A stretch of DNA of 64,000 nucleotides, taken from positions 124,001 to 188,000 of the forward strand of contig NZ_MTQF01000001.1 in NCBI RefSeq assembly GCF_001975985.1. The letters are read 5' to 3'. The stretch is from [Flexibacter] sp. ATCC 35103 (lineage in GTDB: Bacteria; Bacteroidota; Bacteroidia; Flavobacteriales; Flavobacteriaceae). Position 1 is the stretch's first letter. Each line of letters begins with the position of its first letter. The translations under genes were made by a program, and so were the position numbers. Of this stretch, positions 9,540 to 18,454 are shown piece by piece. Under the pieces are notes generated by a model. It saw nothing but the letters and a program-made list of their open reading frames with translations, did no database searches and was not told where the DNA came from.

Positions 9540-12500
9540 TTATAAATTATTAAGGGTTTGCACGTTAATGATTGCTTTGTTATAATCATTAATCCTGTCC
9601 AGATATTCATTTTTTATAGTAATTGCCTGATTCACGACCAAAACCCATTGCAGATAATCAATATCCCCATTCTCTAACTGACTGTTGGCAGCATCGATAA
9701 TTACAGTAGCATTTTTAAGTCCTTCATTTTCATAATAATTAAGGCTTTCCTTATACTTTTCGACCTCACTTATTGCATTGGCAATTTCTGTAGTCATTTC
9801 GATTTTTGTGTTTTCTGCTATGATCTTATAATTTTCATATTCGATTTTGGCTGCTTTGTTTCGTGATGACTGACTCGAAAAAAATAACGGAATCGACAAT
9901 CCTAAATTTACATAACTAAACCTGTGGCTGCTGTCATAATACACTTCCTGACCTGCAGAATTCGCTTGTGTCCCAATGATACTCAAATTGTTATATCCTA
10001 CAGTTATATCAGGCATTAGTTTAGCCTGTTCTGTTTTCCATTTCCATTTTGCAGCTTCGGCTTCATAGTTCGAAAGCTGTATTTGAGGAAGACTGGCCGT
10101 ATTGCTTTTTTCATTCAATGAAATCGCAAAATCAGTTTTGATATTCTCTGCAGATGGCACATAATCAACATTATCCTGAAGGAATGTATTAAATGATTTC
10201 AGCGTAATGGCAATATCTTTATTGACCATTGCAAGTTGATTGGTATAAAATTGTCGGGCAGATTGTGAGGCACTTTTTTCTAATACATTGGTTTCACCGG
10301 CTTTATAACGCAAATCCGATTTTTGTTCCATCAATCTGTAAATAGAATCGGCGTAAGTCAATAATTCCTTTTTGCTTTTAAGCCAGATATAATAATAAAA
10401 TAAACTTCTTACATTCGATTTAATCTGTTGCACCGTTAAGTGAGATTGTACTTTTGCGATATTATAATTTTCCTGCAAAGCTTTCTTCTGATGACTATAT
10501 AAGGTAGGAAAAGCAAAAGTCTGGCTCACACCAAAACGAGTATCATTTATGCCACTATTAAACTGACCATAATCAGCATCTAAAGCCATTTTAGGAATAT
10601 CATACCCTGATTTTTGCAATTGTTCTTTTGATTGTTCATTCAGTTGTGCTGATTTTACTCTTTTATTATTTTTAATAGCTATCGATACCGATTCGTTTAG
10701 AGATATAGGAGTTTCTTGCGCCTGAACTGAAACTGTACAGCATAAAGCAACAAGAAATAAAGTCAGTTTGTTCATTTTATATTTTTTAATTTTTTTTGAA
10801 GACACTTTAGTATGATAGGTCATTAAATAAATGGCCGGAAGTACAAATAAAGTAAGCAAAGTTGCAGTTATCAGACCGCCAATAACGACTGTAGCTAATG
10901 GTCGCTGAACTTCGGCTCCTGCACCATTACTTAAAGCCATGGGCAAAAATCCTAAAGAAGCCACAGCAGCAGTCATTAAAACCGGACGTAATCTGTTTTT
11001 TGTTCCGGTAATAATAATCTGAAATGCATCGGTAATTTCGCCCTGTTTCTGTATTCGGTTGAACTCAGATATTAAAACAATTCCGTTTAATACTGCAACT
11101 CCAAAGAGTGCAATAAAGCCAACTCCGGCTGAAATACTAAAAGGCATATCGCGCAGTGCCAACCCAAACACACCGCCAATGGCTGATAATGGAATTGCGG
11201 TAAAAATGATAATTCCTTCCTTAAACGATCTAAATGCAAAGTACAACAACGCCAAAATCATAAACAAAGCCGCAGGAACGGCAACACCAAGACGTGATTT
11301 TGCTTGTTGCAGGTTCTCGAAAGTACCGCCATATGTGATGTAATAACCCGGATCAAATTTGATCTGGCTGTTAACTTTTTTCTGTAATTCTTCTACGATA
11401 GATTGTACATCGCGTCCTCTAACATTAAAACCCACAATAATTCTTCTCTTGGCATCTTCACGCTGGATTTGGTTGGGTCCTTCAACCTCTTTTACAGATG
11501 CTACCTGATAAAGCGGAATCTGCATTCCGGAACGTGTTGAGATCAAAAGGTTACGAACGTCAGAAATGTCTTTTCGTCCGCTTGCTTCTACTCTTACGAC
11601 CATATCAAAACGTTTTTCTCCTTCGTAGATACTTCCTGCAACTGCTCCTGCAAAAGCAGCATTTACGATTTGGTTGATATCTGAAACATAAATGCCGTAT
11701 TTCGCCATTTCGGCCCAATCATAATCAATTACGATTTGTGGCATTCCCGTCACTTTTTCGACATAAAGATCAGTTGCACCTTCTACGGTTTTACTAATAG
11801 CACCTAATTGTTCTGCATATTGAGCCAGTTTATCCAGGTCTTCTCCGTAAATTTTACATACCAAATCCTGTTTTGCTCCAGTCATCAATTCATTGAAACG
11901 CATTTGTACCGGAAACTGAAAACCAGTCGTCACTCCGGGCGCGACTTCTTTTACGGTTTCAGTCATTTTATCTGCGAGTTCCGGAAACGAAGAAGCACTT
12001 GTCCATTCTGATTTATCCTTTAATACAATAATCATGTCTCCGCCTTCAATAGGCATAGGATCTGTTGGGATTTCGGCACTACCAATTCTCGAAACTACTT
12101 TTTCAACTTCGGGATATTTACTTTTAAGTGCCGATGAAATCTTCTGAATCGTTTCTGTTGTAGTCGAAAGATTGGTTCCTAACAACAATCGGGTTTCTAC
12201 GGCAAAATCTCCTTCTTCGAGCTGCGGAATAAACTCTCCTCCCATTCTACTGAACAACAACAAGGCTATTCCGAATAAAACAAAAGCAGAAATAACAATT
12301 CCTTTTCTGACTTGTAAAGCTTTAGACAAGGCTCTTTCATAATAATTTTCAAGCTTTGCCATAATTCGGTCAGAAAGATTTGGTTTATGGCTGATCTTTT
12401 TATTAATAAACAAAGCACTCACCATTGGTACATAAGTAAGCGAAAGAATAAAAGCTCCTAAAATTGCAAAGGCAACAGTTTGTGCCATTGGTTTAAACAT

Positions 12501-13919
12501 TTTGCCTTCGATTCCTTCAAGAGACAAAATAGGAAGATATACAATCAGGATAATAATTTGACCAAAAACGGCAGCATTCATCATTCGTCCGGCTGAACCT
12601 GTAACTTCTTTGTCCATTTCTTCCTGCGAAATACTATCGACGCCTTTATATTTTTTAGCACTATGAATGTGATGCAAAATGGCTTCGACAATAATGACGG
12701 CGCCATCGACAATTAAACCAAAATCCAGCGCTCCAAGGCTCATCAGGTTTCCGCTTACGCCAAAGGTGTTCATCATAATAATGGCAAACAACATGGCTAA
12801 CGGAATCACCGAAGCAACGATAAATCCGGCGCGTAAATTCCCAAGAAAAAGTACCAGGACCAAAACTACAATCAAGGCACCTTCGATCAGGTTTTTCTGT
12901 ACTGTACCAATCGCATTGTCTACCATTTTAGTACGATCCAGAAAAGGTTCGATTTTTAACCCTTTTGGCAGGATCTTTTCTATTTCGGCAACGCGTTTTT
13001 TTACGGTAACAATCACATTATTGGCATTTTCGCCTTTAAGCATCATGACAATACCACCTACAGATTCACCAATATCATCTGTAGTTAAAGCGCCGTAACG
13101 TATTGCTGAAGATAGCTTTACTTCGGCAATATCTTTGATCAGGATTGGTGTTCCTGCCTGTGTGTTTTTGACAATAATATTTTGGATATCCTTAATATTT
13201 CGGGTCAAACCTACACTTCGGATGTATAGTACTGTTGGTCCTTTTTCGATATAAGCGCCACCGGTATTTTCGTTATTACTGCTTAATGCCGTAAAAACTT
13301 CTTTTATGGTAAGATTTTGTGCTTTTAATCTCGACGGATTTACAGCAATTTCATATTGTTTTAGCTTTCCGCCAAAAGTAGCCACATCAGCAATTCCGGG
13401 AGTTCCTAAAAGCTGTCTTCGAATGGTCCAGTCCTGAATAGTACGGAGGTCTTCGAGAGAATATTTTGTTTCATATCCTGGCTGTGGTTTTAAGACATAT
13501 TGGTAAATTTCGCCTAATCCGGTAGTTGCCGGAGCCATTTCAGGGATACTGGCATTTTCTGCGATTTCTATTTTCTGTAAACGCTCTGATACTTGCTGAC
13601 GTGCCCAATACACATCTGTATTATCATCAAAAACAATGGTCACAAGCGAAAGTCCGAAACGGGAAATACTGCGGCTTTCTTTAAGCTGCGGTATATTGCT
13701 GATTGCTTGTTCAATAGGAAAAGTGATGAGACGTTCCACATCTTCTGCACCTAAAGAGGGAGCGGTTGTAATAATTTGTACCTGATTGTTGGTGATGTCA
13801 GGAACAGCATCAATTGGTAAACGGGTAACTTCAAACACGCCATAAACAATCCATAGCAATGTGAAGACACCAATTACCAGTTTATTATTAACTGAGAATT
13901 GTATGATCTTATTAAGCAT
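9540..13919 (-). CDS. czcA: CzcA/CusA-family heavy-metal RND pump fused in frame to a TolC-type outer-membrane factor
   Basis: A single 1459-residue frame. Residues 1-~1040 are a complete CzcA-type proton-driven RND pump with 12 membrane segments. They include LDFGLIVDGAVIIVEA, with the acidic pair typical of metal RND pumps, and LNGIVLISEFNRI. Residues from 1049 are a TolC-family protein (about 411 residues) beginning with MNKLTLFLVALCCTVSVQAQE, which looks like a normal signal peptide preceded by the basic stretch KKIKKYK. The natural reading is that the pump C-terminus is cytoplasmic, the internal signal starts a new translocation event, and cleavage could release the outer-membrane part. 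Met1049 (plus-strand 10773-10775) also has an A-rich leader and could be an internal start. The adaptor gene follows after 4 bases. Comparable long CzcA proteins are, to my memory, common in Bacteroidota. Confidence 0.93.
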   Translation of the reverse strand: MLNKIIQFSVNNKLVIGVFTLLWIVYGVFEVTRLPIDAVPDITNNQVQIITTAPSLGAEDVERLITFPIEQAISNIPQLKESRSISRFGLSLVTIVFDDNTDVYWARQQVSERLQKIEIAENASIPEMAPATTGLGEIYQYVLKPQPGYETKYSLEDLRTIQDWTIRRQLLGTPGIADVATFGGKLKQYEIAVNPSRLKAQNLTIKEVFTALSSNNENTGGAYIEKGPTVLYIRSVGLTRNIKDIQNIIVKNTQAGTPILIKDIAEVKLSSAIRYGALTTDDIGESVGGIVMMLKGENANNVIVTVKKRVAEIEKILPKGLKIEPFLDRTKMVDNAIGTVQKNLIEGALIVVLVLVLFLGNLRAGFIVASVIPLAMLFAIIMMNTFGVSGNLMSLGALDFGLIVDGAVIIVEAILHHIHSAKKYKGVDSISQEEMDKEVTGSAGRMMNAAVFGQIIILIVYLPILSLEGIEGKMFKPMAQTVAFAILGAFILSLTYVPMVSALFINKKISHKPNLSDRIMAKLENYYERALSKALQVRKGIVISAFVLFGIALLLFSRMGGEFIPQLEEGDFAVETRLLLGTNLSTTTETIQKISSALKSKYPEVEKVVSRIGSAEIPTDPMPIEGGDMIIVLKDKSEWTSASSFPELADKMTETVKEVAPGVTTGFQFPVQMRFNELMTGAKQDLVCKIYGEDLDKLAQYAEQLGAISKTVEGATDLYVEKVTGMPQIVIDYDWAEMAKYGIYVSDINQIVNAAFAGAVAGSIYEGEKRFDMVVRVEASGRKDISDVRNLLISTRSGMQIPLYQVASVKEVEGPNQIQREDAKRRIIVGFNVRGRDVQSIVEELQKKVNSQIKFDPGYYITYGGTFENLQQAKSRLGVAVPAALFMILALLYFAFRSFKEGIIIFTAIPLSAIGGVFGLALRDMPFSISAGVGFIALFGVAVLNGIVLISEFNRIQKQGEITDAFQIIITGTKNRLRPVLMTAAVASLGFLPMALSNGAGAEVQRPLATVVIGGLITATLLTLFVLPAIYLMTYHTKVSSKKIKKYKMNKLTLFLVALCCTVSVQAQETPISLNESVSIAIKNNKRVKSAQLNEQSKEQLQKSGYDIPKMALDADYGQFNSGINDTRFGVSQTFAFPTLYSHQKKALQENYNIAKVQSHLTVQQIKSNVRSLFYYYIWLKSKKELLTYADSIYRLMEQKSDLRYKAGETNVLEKSASQSARQFYTNQLAMVNKDIAITLKSFNTFLQDNVDYVPSAENIKTDFAISLNEKSNTASLPQIQLSNYEAEAAKWKWKTEQAKLMPDITVGYNNLSIIGTQANSAGQEVYYDSSHRFSYVNLGLSIPLFFSSQSSRNKAAKIEYENYKIIAENTKIEMTTEIANAISEVEKYKESLNYYENEGLKNATVIIDAANSQLENGDIDYLQWVLVVNQAITIKNEYLDRINDYNKAIINVQTLNNL

Positions 13920-14004
13920 AATATGATTTAATTTTTTGAAATAATAGTGCCGTCGTCAAAACATATATATGTCTTAACTACGATAAAAATCTTCGAAAAT
14001 TAAA

Positions 14005-14382
14005 TTATGCTACCGGAGGTCTGAATACCGCAAATAAAGCGGGATTAGAATATAAATTATCTGTATAAGGAATGCTGTCAGACCTTGAAAATCCAATAGT
14101 AAAAGGGATATAAAATACAGGTTTATCTGCAGGAACAAATACAAGTTGAAATGAAGAACTTGAAATATGTTTAAAAGGAAGCTGCATATCACGATCTGTA
14201 TCATTATCGTTTAAATCTTCTCCCCAATAATGCATCTCGAGAAAATCAATAAAGCTTACGTTTTGTAATTGTTTATGTTCTTTATAATGTTCGATCAATA
14301 TGGGCAATTTATAAAATTGCTGAAAGAACCCAATATTGGATACAATTAAAAAAATGAATATGTAAATAATTACTTTTCGCAC
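14005..14382 (-). CDS. Small envelope protein heading the metal-efflux operon; probable GTG start
   Basis: The protein has 125 residues, with an N-terminal hydrophobic segment (VIIYIFIFLIVSNIGFF) that anchors or exports it. It carries a polar motif HYWGEDLNDNDTDRDMQLPFK, rich in Asp and His, and a C-terminus FAVFRPPVA. I recall similar small proteins with an HY...D...D.DMKLPFK motif beside RND metal pumps in Bacteroidota; this is memory, not a search. It lies 85 bases upstream of the pump gene on the same strand. The initiation codon read here is GTG (14380-14382). Because the hydrophobic segment starts at once, there is no plausible downstream Met start. A role in periplasmic metal handling is a guess. 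Confidence 0.75.
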   Translation of the reverse strand: MRKVIIYIFIFLIVSNIGFFQQFYKLPILIEHYKEHKQLQNVSFIDFLEMHYWGEDLNDNDTDRDMQLPFKHISSSSFQLVFVPADKPVFYIPFTIGFSRSDSIPYTDNLYSNPALFAVFRPPVA

Positions 14383-14386
14383 TTCA

Positions 14387-14418
14387 CAAATTTAGTTGAT
14401 ACGCTAAAATAAACCCAA
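14387..14418 (-). promoter_or_regulatory. Promoter of the metal-efflux operon (TTG-N21-TAAATTTG)
   Basis: Reading the minus strand, TTG (14418-14416) is followed after 21 bases by TAAATTTG (14394-14387), a full match to the Flavobacterium consensus. The predicted start of transcription falls within a few bases of the GTG codon at 14382, so the mRNA may be leaderless. Confidence 0.65.
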
Positions 14419-14542
14419 ATCTTAAGCAAGATCTAAGAGACTTTTATCATTTTACCTGAATAATCAGGGAAAAATTTAGTTTATATTATTAAAACTTATA
14501 AAATAATAAAGTCTTATTGATTTCGATCATTTACTTTAATAG

Positions 14543-14580
14543 TAAAAACCTCTAAATTCGTTTGATTTTAGAGGTTTTTA
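14543..14580 (-). terminator. Terminator after the sulfatase gene
   Basis: TAAAAACCTCTAAA (14543-14556) and its inverted copy TTTAGAGGTTTTTA (14567-14580) form a 14-bp stem ending in T-runs on either strand. Confidence 0.85.
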
Positions 14581-14617
14581 TTTTTGATAGTGTTTATAAA
14601 ATACTTTTGATTAATCT

Positions 14618-17014
14618 TTATTCTCTTGCCATTTTAACTTTAAATTCGTGTTCAACATTTTGATACGCATCGTCACTTACATCATAAACTACTTTTGCAA
14701 TACTTCCTCCAGTAAAATCAAATTTAGCTTTGTATTGTTTGCTTACCGGATCTCCTGAGTCACGGCCTATACATAATCCTTCTCCTGAAAGTGAATAATG
14801 CCCTGCTTGTGTACGGAATGCTTTTTCTTCGACCACTTTTCCGTCAACATAAAGTTTCATTTTTCCCAGAGTTTCATTCTTTTCGCTCATTTTTTCTTTT
14901 ACGAATTCAACCCCAACTATATGTTGTCCGGTTGCAGGCAATGAGGTGCTTAAAACCTGCTCTGGTGCGAGTCCCAGAAAATTGTATACATACGTGAGTT
15001 TTCCGCCGCTGGCAAATAAACTATATCCTCCAAAACGAGATCCCTGAGAAACGATAACCCCTTTTGTTTTTTTTGTAAAATCTACTTCTGCTAAAATTTT
15101 AAAAGAGCGTCCAAGAGTTGGTGCCGCAGAAGCTTCGGGAATTTCTGTAGTTCCCGGATAATAGATAAATCTTCCGTCTGCCGGTATCTCTTTATGATAT
15201 TCCATAGCATGAAATTCATTTACTGAAACATCATTTAATGGTAAAACATTATACTTCTTAGCTTCATCCATCCATACTTGTTGCAGTTCCTTAACCTTAT
15301 CGGGATATTTTGAAGCTAGATCTGTAGATTCTGAGCGATCTGCATCCACATGATACAACTCCCATTTATCCTTATCAAAATTTCCAATATTTACCGGAAG
15401 TGCTCCATGAACTGCTGTAACTTTCCAGCCATCTTTCCAGAGTCCTCTTGTACCCACCATTTCGTAATATTGTACTTTTTTTGTGGTTGGCGCCTTTTCA
15501 TTATCGAAACTGTATTTCATAGAAACCCCTGCAAGCGGGGTTTGTTTTACGCCATCTACTACATCAGGCATTTTAACTCCGCAGACTTCTAATATCGTTG
15601 GCACAATATCTGTACAATGATGGTATTGGCTTCTAATTTCGCCTTTGGCTTTTATACCTTTTGGCCAGCAAATTACAAGAGGATCTGCTGTACCACCACT
15701 ATATCCTGAATATCTTTTAAACATTTTAAATGGTGTCGAAAAAGCAGTTGCCCAGCCTGTTGGATAATGATTATAGGTATCTTGTGATCCCAGTTTATCG
15801 ATCATGCTTAAATTAACATTCAGATCATCCGGATAGGCATTAAAAAAATTATTTTCATTTACAGAACCATTTGGAGAACCTTCTCCAGAGGCACCATTAT
15901 CTGCGCAATACATGATTAATGTGTTATCAAACTGTCCTGAATCTTTTAAGTATTTAATTACGCGTCCCACTTCTGCATCAGTATATTCAGAATAAGCAGC
16001 ATAAACCTCGGCCATACGACTGAACAGTTTTTTCTCTTCCGGTGATAGTGTGTTCCAAGGTCTTACTGTATCACCTTCAGAAAATTTTCCTTTAGGCATA
16101 GGATTTATTGGTGTAAGTTTCGTGTCTTTTGGCAGGATACCTTTATCGATCATACGTTTTAATACCCAATCTCTGTAGGCTTCATATCCATCATCAAACT
16201 TGCCTTTGTATTTCGCAATATAATCTGCAGGTGCTTGATGTGGTGCATGATTAGCTCCCGGATTGTACCACATAAACCAGGGCTTATCCGGTTTTGACTG
16301 TTTCGTGTCCTGAATGTAAGCAATTGCCTTATCAGCCAAATCCTTACTCAAATGATACCCGTCATCAGGCTGATATGGCTGATCTACAAAATGATTGTCT
16401 TCTATCAGGGCCGGATACCATTGATTGGTTTCTCCGCCTATAAAACCATAAAACCTATCAAAACCCAGTCCCAAAGGCCAGCGATCTTTTGAGGAAGCCA
16501 TATCCAGCGCATCAACAGGAACATTATGATTTTTGCCTATCCAGAATGTAGACCATCCTGCCTGACGAAGTACTGTAGCAAGCGTAGCATTTTCTCTTGG
16601 AATATGACCGCTGTATCCCGGAAATCCTACTGCAGATTCAGATATGGAACCAAATCCGTTTTGATGATGATTTCGTCCTGTTAATAATGTCGAACGCGTA
16701 GGTGAACATACAGATGTAGTATGCCATTGTGTGTAGGTTAAACCGTCTTTTGCAAGCGCATCCATAGTAGGCATATTGATTCGGCCTCCATAAGGCGACC
16801 AGGCTGCGAAACCGGTATCATCGTACAATATAATTAATACATTAGGAGAATCTTTTGGCGCTTTAGTTTCCAGAAATGCTGGCCAGTCTCCTTTTGAATC
16901 GCGGATATCTAATTTTATGTCTCCACTGAATTTTTTATCTCCTTGTTTAGTAGGATTTTGTGACATTGCTGTTAAACAGCAAAATAGCAAGATGATTTTT
17001 AATTTTTTTTTCAT
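14618..17014 (-). CDS. Secreted formylglycine-dependent sulfatase (arylsulfatase family)
   Basis: This is a 798-residue alkaline-phosphatase-fold sulfatase. MKKKLKIILLFCCLTAMSQN is a signal peptide. Metal-binding LYDDTG lies near residues 64-69. The active-site signature SVCSPTRSTLLTGR places the Cys to be converted to formylglycine at residue 103 (CxPxR). MYCADNGASGEG carries the second metal site. The C-terminal ~170 residues (EIPEASAAPTLGRSFKILAEVDF...) are a beta-sandwich extension as in long Pseudomonas-type arylsulfatases. It hydrolyses sulfate esters in the periplasm. It is a single gene with no glycoside hydrolase or susCD pair adjacent, so a sulfur-scavenging role is as likely as a polysaccharide-linked one. 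The maturase is not in the window. Confidence 0.93.
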   Translation of the reverse strand: MKKKLKIILLFCCLTAMSQNPTKQGDKKFSGDIKLDIRDSKGDWPAFLETKAPKDSPNVLIILYDDTGFAAWSPYGGRINMPTMDALAKDGLTYTQWHTTSVCSPTRSTLLTGRNHHQNGFGSISESAVGFPGYSGHIPRENATLATVLRQAGWSTFWIGKNHNVPVDALDMASSKDRWPLGLGFDRFYGFIGGETNQWYPALIEDNHFVDQPYQPDDGYHLSKDLADKAIAYIQDTKQSKPDKPWFMWYNPGANHAPHQAPADYIAKYKGKFDDGYEAYRDWVLKRMIDKGILPKDTKLTPINPMPKGKFSEGDTVRPWNTLSPEEKKLFSRMAEVYAAYSEYTDAEVGRVIKYLKDSGQFDNTLIMYCADNGASGEGSPNGSVNENNFFNAYPDDLNVNLSMIDKLGSQDTYNHYPTGWATAFSTPFKMFKRYSGYSGGTADPLVICWPKGIKAKGEIRSQYHHCTDIVPTILEVCGVKMPDVVDGVKQTPLAGVSMKYSFDNEKAPTTKKVQYYEMVGTRGLWKDGWKVTAVHGALPVNIGNFDKDKWELYHVDADRSESTDLASKYPDKVKELQQVWMDEAKKYNVLPLNDVSVNEFHAMEYHKEIPADGRFIYYPGTTEIPEASAAPTLGRSFKILAEVDFTKKTKGVIVSQGSRFGGYSLFASGGKLTYVYNFLGLAPEQVLSTSLPATGQHIVGVEFVKEKMSEKNETLGKMKLYVDGKVVEEKAFRTQAGHYSLSGEGLCIGRDSGDPVSKQYKAKFDFTGGSIAKVVYDVSDDAYQNVEHEFKVKMARE

Positions 17015-17208
17015 GATAGATTTAGTTAAATGTTAATACTTATTCAATATTGCATGGATCGTATGGTTTCTAACTTTTTCGTAAACAAACCTTTAAATTT
17101 AAATCAAATACTACTATTCACCTTACTGAAAAACAAAGAATTAGGTTGCAAAATATAAAATGAAACAAAATTTTGTACTTAAATGCTGCGATACCTTTTG
17201 AAAATAAA

Positions 17209-17240
17209 AAACCTCCAAAATCAAATGACTTTGGAGGTTT
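17209..17240 (-). terminator. GGAGGTTT-type terminator, probably inherited from a lost gene
   Basis: AAACCTCCAAA (17209-17219) pairs with TTTGGAGGTTT (17230-17240). It lies about 40 bases beyond the stop codon of the T9SS remnant on the minus strand, the distance expected for that gene's own terminator. It may now serve the gene ending at 17352. The element is nearly identical to the terminator at 22978-23009. Confidence 0.75.
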
Positions 17241-17279
17241 GTAATTTTGGTTCTAATTTTAAATAAAAGAAAACATTGA

Positions 17280-17327
17280 TTATTTAACGATCAGTTTTTT
17301 AGAAACATTAGAAATGATGATAACACA
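17280..17327 (-). pseudogene. 3' remnant of a T9SS-exported protein gene (C-terminal sorting domain tail)
   Basis: Reading the minus strand from 17327, 15 codons give CVIIISNVSKKLIVK followed by TAA (17280-17282). This is the typical extreme C-terminus of a type IX secretion type A sorting domain; the GH87-like gene 1.2 kb away ends in FNVSKKLIVK. A stop codon (17328-17330) precedes the fragment, so it is not translated as part of any gene. The body of the parent gene is absent. The neighbouring unrelated gene with flanking direct repeats begins 17 bases away, which suggests replacement by insertion plus deletion. Confidence 0.7.
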
Positions 17328-17344
17328 TTATCTTGCTCACCTTC

Positions 17345-17359
17345 TATAATATTATTTAA
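17345..17359. repeat. Direct repeat, left copy, flanking the 302-residue gene
   Basis: TATAATATTATTTAA is identical to 18280-18294. Extended to 21 bases (TATAATATTATTTAA, two differing bases, TCAT), 19 of 21 positions agree. This copy contains the stop codon (17352-17354) of the enclosed minus-strand gene. Confidence 0.65.
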
Positions 17360-18260
17360 TATCATTTTCTTTCAATTCATTTTCAAGTCTTTTAATTTCT
17401 ATTTGATCATTAAGTTCTTTTATTCTCTTTCTATTTGGGTCAACTTCTTTACCAGTTAATGTCAAATCAGCTCTCAATCCTAAACTTACAATTGATTGAT
17501 TTCCACTAAAGCCTGCTATATTCTGACTTCTCTTAAATGACGTTATGTTCATTTCTCCATAAAATTTTGAAACTTCAAGTCTCACTCCAAAATTAGTTCC
17601 ATTAAAACTTAATTTTTCAGTTCCTAAAAATTCATTTCTAATTTTAGTGTTAGAATCTAGTCCATAATCTCCACCTAGTCTTCTTGTTGCTAGTCCAAAA
17701 GACATAATTAATTTTATTTTCTCATTAGTATTAAACAATAAAGTATTCAATATTAAATAGTCAATATTTAATTCAAATGAATTAATTGTAGTTGGAACAG
17801 ACAAAGTGTCTTTTATCCAAGTAGTATTATTAACTCTAAAACTAGAATTTAATCCAAATCTTTTTACATTAAAAGGTGATAAATTATCTCCAACATTTTT
17901 ATAAAAACTCTTTATTCCTAATTTAATGTAAAAATTACTTATCTTATTTGAACTATTTTCAGGTACTAATAAATTTGAACCAAACGCTTTAGTATTAGTA
18001 GAATCAATCGCAACGATTTCTTTATTTTGTGAATAAACTGTAAAATTTACATCTCCATAGAACGAGCTTCTTTCAAACTTCAAGCCTAATGTTCCTATCC
18101 CTGCAGTTGCCTCCTTTGTGGAATTACTTGCTGGTGTTGAAAAATTGATGTTAGTAGCAATAGAAACTTTAACTGAATCTATCTGACTATTTACATCTTG
18201 AGAATAAAATAGGGAACAATTTATAAATAAAATAAAAATTAAATGTAGTTTTCTTCTCAT
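17352..18260 (-). CDS. Exported beta-strand-rich hypothetical protein, probable recent insertion
   Basis: The protein has 302 residues. The signal peptide is MRRKLHLIFILFINCSLFYSQ. The body has alternating polar/hydrophobic strands (for example FYGDVNFTVYSQ, FYIKLGIKSFYK, IKLIMSFGLATRRLG, FYGEMNITSF, SIVSLGLRADLTLTG) suggesting a small outer-membrane barrel. It ends with a charged coiled coil (IKELNDQIEIKRLENELKEN). I recognise no family. The coding sequence looks more AT-rich than that of its neighbours, is bracketed by 15-bp direct repeats, and sits where a T9SS gene has lost its body. These are signs of transfer. Confidence 0.75.
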   Translation of the reverse strand: MRRKLHLIFILFINCSLFYSQDVNSQIDSVKVSIATNINFSTPASNSTKEATAGIGTLGLKFERSSFYGDVNFTVYSQNKEIVAIDSTNTKAFGSNLLVPENSSNKISNFYIKLGIKSFYKNVGDNLSPFNVKRFGLNSSFRVNNTTWIKDTLSVPTTINSFELNIDYLILNTLLFNTNEKIKLIMSFGLATRRLGGDYGLDSNTKIRNEFLGTEKLSFNGTNFGVRLEVSKFYGEMNITSFKRSQNIAGFSGNQSIVSLGLRADLTLTGKEVDPNRKRIKELNDQIEIKRLENELKENDIK

Positions 18261-18279
18261 GTTTCTGATTTTAGTTGTT

Positions 18280-18294
18280 TATAATATTATTTAA
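18280..18294. repeat. Direct repeat, right copy, flanking the 302-residue gene
   Basis: TATAATATTATTTAA is the second copy of the repeat at 17345-17359. It lies 20 bases upstream of the gene's start codon. The two copies delimit a unit of about 935 bases. Confidence 0.65.
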
Positions 18295-18331
18295 GGTCAT
18301 GATGAACAATAATGAATAAGACAAGAACATT

Positions 18332-18395
18332 AACGTTATGTATTTTAACCAGTTACAGAATATTTATGTAATTGAAATCTAATTTACATAACGTT
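18332..18395. repeat. Imperfect nested dyad (AACGTTATGTA / TACATAACGTT)
   Basis: AACGTTATGTA (18332-18342) and TACATAACGTT (18385-18395) are perfect 11-bp inverted copies 42 bases apart. A third ATGTA element between them allows a nested hairpin with the right arm. The layout, AAC at one end and GTT at the other, recalls integron attC recombination sites. The core heptamers do not match the classic consensus, so this is only a resemblance. Confidence 0.4.
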
Positions 18396-18454
18396 GCAGA
18401 AAAAAGCACTAAGTATAATTACCTGATTTTAACAACAAAAATTTTACATACAAA

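Larger units (their letters stand above)
17015..17351. other. Intergenic stretch holding a terminator and a T9SS-tail remnant
   Basis: These 337 bases upstream of the sulfatase contain no intact gene. They hold the hairpin at 17209-17240, the sorting-domain remnant at 17280-17327 and the start of a direct repeat at 17345, each listed separately. Confidence 0.7.

Noticed and set aside
12679..13098. A 139-codon plus-strand open frame
   Set aside because: It is antisense to the RND pump gene, has Thr/Ile-rich shadow composition, and has no promoter or terminator of its own.
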